Of a stretch of DNA of 64,000 bases, positions 61,556-64,000 are shown piece after piece. Numbering within the stretch: position 1 is the first letter of the stretch; the number at the start of each line of letters is the position of its first letter. Source of the stretch: Maricaulis parjimensis (GTDB lineage: Bacteria; Pseudomonadota; Alphaproteobacteria; Caulobacterales; Maricaulaceae). The position numbers were made by a program, and so were the translations under genes. The stretch lies in NCBI RefSeq assembly GCF_016817355.1, contig NZ_JADOTT010000006.1, forward strand, positions 149,216-213,215, written 5' to 3'. The notes beneath the pieces were generated by a model, which searched no databases, had not been told where the DNA came from, and saw only the letters and a program-made list of their open reading frames with translations.

Positions 61556-62845
61556 CTATTCGCCTGCCTCGGCGATTTCCAGCCAGAAGACAGCGCCCCC
61601 GCCTTCGGCAGGCTGATAACCGATACGCGCCTGCATGGCGTCGGCTATGGCACGCGACAGGGCCAGGCCCAGCCCGATGCCACCATGGCGGCGGCGCGAG
61701 CTTTCATCGCCCTGGCTGAACTGCCCGAACACGTGATCCACCTGATCATCGGAGAGGCCGGGCCCATGATCGCACACCTCCACCCTCACCTGGCCGGCAG
61801 ACAGGCCCTCCACGATCCGCACATCCGGCGCATGACCGGCGAATTTGAACGCATTGTCGATGAAGCTGCTGACCACCTGAACCACGCGGCGACGGTCGGC
61901 CAGCACGTCGATTGACGGGCCCGCCATCAGCGCAGGCGCGGTTTCGCCAGACGGCGTTGCGAGCTCACAGGCCTCGGCCACGGCATCGTTGAGATTGAAG
62001 ATCTGGGGGCTGAGGACAAAATTCCCGCCCTCCAGAGCCGACATGTCCAGAATGGAATTGACCACTTGCAGCAGCCCGCGGCCTGACCGCTCGATCACCT
62101 CGACCCAATTGCGCGAGTCGCCGGACAATTCCGGCGCCAGTTTGAGAATGGCGGCACCGCCCAGAATGCCGTTCAGCGGTGTGCGCAGCTCATGGGAGGC
62201 ATTGGCCAGGAAATGCGTCTTGGCGATATTGGCGGCTTCCGCGTCCTGGAGTGCCTGGGTGAGGCGTGCATTGGTATCCTGCAGCGTTTCGGCCAGCGCG
62301 CGGCGCCCGGCCAGCTCCATGGCGAGACCGACATATTCAGCCACCGAGGCCACGAAAGCGCGCTCTTCCTCGCGCCAGGGCCGCAATTGCCCGACTTCCT
62401 CGCAGCACACCACGCCGCGCAAGCCGCGAAAATCGCGGATCTGGGCGTCCAGCATGGAGCGAATGTCCAGGACACGCAGATAGGTGTCGGCGAACTCCCG
62501 GGTCCGCGGATCCTCGATCGCATCATCGGCGGATACAACACGGGCGGTTTGGAATGCCTGGAAATAGGAAGGAAAATCGCCCGCCGACAGCGTCATGCCG
62601 GAGTCGATCTGTCCTGTTTCGGCGTCGAACAGGCATTGGCAGATCAATTCCTTCTGGGTCTCGTCCAGCAGCCAGACGCTGGCCCGGCGAATGCCCAGCA
62701 TGCCTGTCATGGAGCGTGTCGCGGCCTCCATGAGATCCGGCAAATGTCCGTCCTGGTCCCGGCTGGCCGTCATCAGGCGGTCCAGTTCGGCATTGAAGCG
62801 GCGCAGACGGCTTTCCGTACTCTCTGTTGCGGGAAACGGCGTCAT
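61556..62845 (-). CDS. GAF-domain sensor histidine kinase
   Basis: Cytosolic two-component kinase of 429 residues without membrane segments. GAF domain at about 35-180 (GIRRASVWLLDETQKELICQ, VGQLRPWREEERAFVASVAEYVG), short coiled coil, HisKA with phospho-acceptor His218 in ANASHELRTPLNGIL, HATPase with FIDNAFKFAG (N box), DHGPGLSDDQ (G1), GGIGLGLALSRA (G2). Its start overlaps the response regulator stop by four bases (ATGA), so the regulator is upstream and coupled. CC residues in the GAF (VVCCEE) may be a redox or heme site. The input signal is unknown. Confidence 0.93.
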   Translation of the reverse strand: MTPFPATESTESRLRRFNAELDRLMTASRDQDGHLPDLMEAATRSMTGMLGIRRASVWLLDETQKELICQCLFDAETGQIDSGMTLSAGDFPSYFQAFQTARVVSADDAIEDPRTREFADTYLRVLDIRSMLDAQIRDFRGLRGVVCCEEVGQLRPWREEERAFVASVAEYVGLAMELAGRRALAETLQDTNARLTQALQDAEAANIAKTHFLANASHELRTPLNGILGGAAILKLAPELSGDSRNWVEVIERSGRGLLQVVNSILDMSALEGGNFVLSPQIFNLNDAVAEACELATPSGETAPALMAGPSIDVLADRRRVVQVVSSFIDNAFKFAGHAPDVRIVEGLSAGQVRVEVCDHGPGLSDDQVDHVFGQFSQGDESSRRRHGGIGLGLALSRAIADAMQARIGYQPAEGGGAVFWLEIAEAGE

Positions 62846-63228
62846 GCGGGCTGACGCTCCGGGCCGATATGTTTGTTATAGAGCGCCAGAATGTCCTCCG
62901 GATCATAGGGCCGCTCCACAAGCGCCCCGACCGGCCAGGCCCGGATGCGGCTGGCGAACTCCGTATTGAGGGCTGCGGTGACAACCACGACCTGCTGCAG
63001 CAGATCCGGCCGGCTCTGGCCCAGTTCCTCGACAACCTCCACCCCGTCCACGAGGGGCATCATGATATCGAGAAGGACCAGGTCATAGGCGCCGCGAACA
63101 ATCTGGTCGGCAGCCCCATTGCCATTGGTCAGCTCATCGATCTGGCAATGTTCGCAGAGTGCCCAGCGAAACAATTCGCGGTTCACCGGATCATCGTCGA
63201 CAATAAGAATCCGCGTTTCCAGAGACAT
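62842..63228 (-). CDS. single-domain response regulator
   Basis: CheY-like receiver of 128 residues with no output domain. The acid pocket is VDDDPVNREL (Asp11-13), the phospho-acceptor is Asp54 in LLDIMMPLVDG, and Thr84 is in VVVTAAL. The conserved Lys is replaced: VERPYDP has Arg106 where KP is usual. The start at 63228 is chosen as the family start; the longer frame adds 18 residues. It is coupled to the histidine kinase. Single-domain receivers usually act through protein contacts or as phosphate sinks. Confidence 0.9.
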   Translation of the reverse strand: MSLETRILIVDDDPVNRELFRWALCEHCQIDELTNGNGAADQIVRGAYDLVLLDIMMPLVDGVEVVEELGQSRPDLLQQVVVVTAALNTEFASRIRAWPVGALVERPYDPEDILALYNKHIGPERQPA

Positions 63229-63288
63229 CCAGACCAAGCCCTCGATCGCAGACAGTTTTGTCCAACCACCGCGGCTTGCCAAGCCCGC

Positions 63289-63477
63289 TCAGTCCCGCAT
63301 CAGACGGCCGAGTGTCCAGCCCGCCGCAATTGCCGCCAAAACCGGCGACCAGGTCTCTCCCGCACCTGCGAGAAATGCGAGCCCGTAAACCCCCAATCCT
63401 GCTGCAAGTGCGAACGGCAGCAGGCGAATCGAACGATTCGCGATTACCGGATTAGTCTTTGGTTCACCCTGATACAT
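63289..63477 (-). CDS. small two-span membrane protein
   Basis: A 62-residue protein starting MYQGEPKTNPVIANRSIRL, then two hydrophobic segments (LLPFALAAGLGVYGLAFLAG, and VLAAIAAGWTLGRL). The ATG at 63477 is preferred to a TTG six codons earlier; no Shine-Dalgarno is obvious for either. Unknown family. It precedes the response regulator by 60 bases on the same strand. Confidence 0.55.
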   Translation of the reverse strand: MYQGEPKTNPVIANRSIRLLPFALAAGLGVYGLAFLAGAGETWSPVLAAIAAGWTLGRLMRD

Positions 63478-63684
63478 GACCGAAAATGTACGCAAATGGG
63501 GTGCCGAAGGCGAGTTTTGCCGTTTCTCCCAAGGAAATTGCAGTAAATCCGGCCCGATTCACCTGTTATGGCTTGCAATCGAAGATGGATATCGGCCTTC
63601 TTGCGGGGTCAACGAACACGCGGCAACACCAGACGATCACGATGACCGTGACCATCTGGCGCTGCGCCAACTGGGGGGAACCCT

Positions 63685-63951
63685 ATGAACAAGTCTGATC
63701 TCGCCAAAGCCGTCAGCGAAACGACGGGCCTGTCCCGCACGCAAGCTGGCGAAGCCGTCGACGCCGCGATCGAAGCCATCATCGGCTCCGTCAAAGGCAA
63801 TGACAGCGTTCAGCTGGCTGGTTTCGGCACCTTCTACGCCAAGCACCGCGAAGCCCGTGAAGTCCGCAACCCGCGCACCGGCGAAAAAATGATGTCCAAG
63901 GCTCGCACCCAGGCGGCTTTCCGCCCGGCTGCTGCCCTGAAGGACATCTAA
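63685..63951 (+). CDS. HU family DNA-binding protein
   Basis: Histone-like nucleoid protein of 88 residues. It starts MNKSDLAKAVSETTGLSRTQA, with the dimerisation core VQLAGFGTFYAKHREAREVRNPRTGEKM, which carries the DNA-binding arm (RNPRTGE). GGGGGGAAC precedes the ATG. Full length, no anomalies. It bends and compacts DNA as a homodimer or heterodimer. The 207 bases ahead of it hold its promoter; nothing else is seen there. Confidence 0.97.
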   Translation: MNKSDLAKAVSETTGLSRTQAGEAVDAAIEAIIGSVKGNDSVQLAGFGTFYAKHREAREVRNPRTGEKMMSKARTQAAFRPAAALKDI

Positions 63952-63984
63952 TCAGTCCATTCGGGTTCTGATGAACGAAACGCC

Positions 63985-64000
63985 GCCCGGGCAACCGGGC
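63985..64000 (+). terminator. hairpin after HU, cut by window end
   Basis: GCCCGG-GCAA-CCGGGC, six-base perfect stem, 33 bases past the HU stop; any T-run lies outside the window. Confidence 0.5.

Overview
The window looks like a high-GC alphaproteobacterial chromosome, most likely from the Caulobacterales/Maricaulales side (stalked or budding marine bacteria). The clues are a popZ-type polar organiser gene near valS and tolC, a CtrA-type TTAA-N7-TTAA site, a complete ccoNOQP-ccoGHIS high-affinity oxidase cluster, pyruvate carboxylase, and an alphaproteobacterial HU gene. That placement is inference; no rRNA or other phylogenetic marker was compared. Genes are densely packed on both strands, mostly in short operons. 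There is no prophage, insertion sequence, integrase or CRISPR array.

Layout. 1-5.3 kb: a Ppx/GppA phosphatase (cut by the window start) diverges from hspQ; then an acyl-CoA ligase, a fumarylacetoacetase-family hydrolase, a sulfotransferase-like protein and a beta-carbonic anhydrase (to 5.96 kb). 6.1-9.4 kb: a periplasmic TPR protein diverging from a LysR regulator, then an isoaspartyl peptidase/2OG-oxygenase pair. 9.4-16.4 kb: pbpC and a giant alpha-2-macroglobulin lipoprotein (periplasmic defence and wall repair). 16.4-25.9 kb: the cbb3 oxidase operon ccoN-O-Q-P-G-H-I-S, with a SafE-like membrane protein and a DUF2189 protein at its end. 26.1-31.2 kb: a DUF2855 oxidoreductase, a metallo-beta-lactamase-like protein that has lost its metal motif, a small-type transaldolase, a low-GC orphan gene and a GNAT. 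31.3-33.5 kb: threonine ammonia-lyase behind what appears to be a leader-peptide attenuator, and a DUF4287 protein. 33.6-38.3 kb: pyruvate carboxylase behind a LacI-type palindrome, and a DUF3137 protein.

38.2-45.1 kb: valS, a DUF559 nuclease gene lying inside a split palindromic repeat, popZ, a TolC-family channel, a PCMT-like methyltransferase and tRNA-Cys. 45.1-48.4 kb: an SDR, an Fe-S photolyase and DUF2256 around a perfect 14-bp palindrome, a DUF962 protein, a possible CtrA-linked small RNA, and tRNA-Asn. 48.4-53 kb: prephenate dehydrogenase, an ATM1-type ABC exporter, a LysM protein and a LOG-family hydrolase. 53-59.7 kb: a small XRE/membrane-protein operon with twin operators, gltX, a membrane protein, NAD synthase, a Gfo/Idh/MocA oxidoreductase and a GNAT. 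59.7-64 kb: a membrane protein, an MDR oxidoreductase, a response regulator/GAF histidine kinase pair, a small membrane protein and HU.

The most interesting non-coding structure is a family of about 140-bp composite palindromic elements (five copies), one of which holds a DUF559 endonuclease-fold gene exactly where the others have only a short core. Second is an Ile-codon-rich leader ORF, with mutually exclusive hairpins and a terminator, in front of ilvA.
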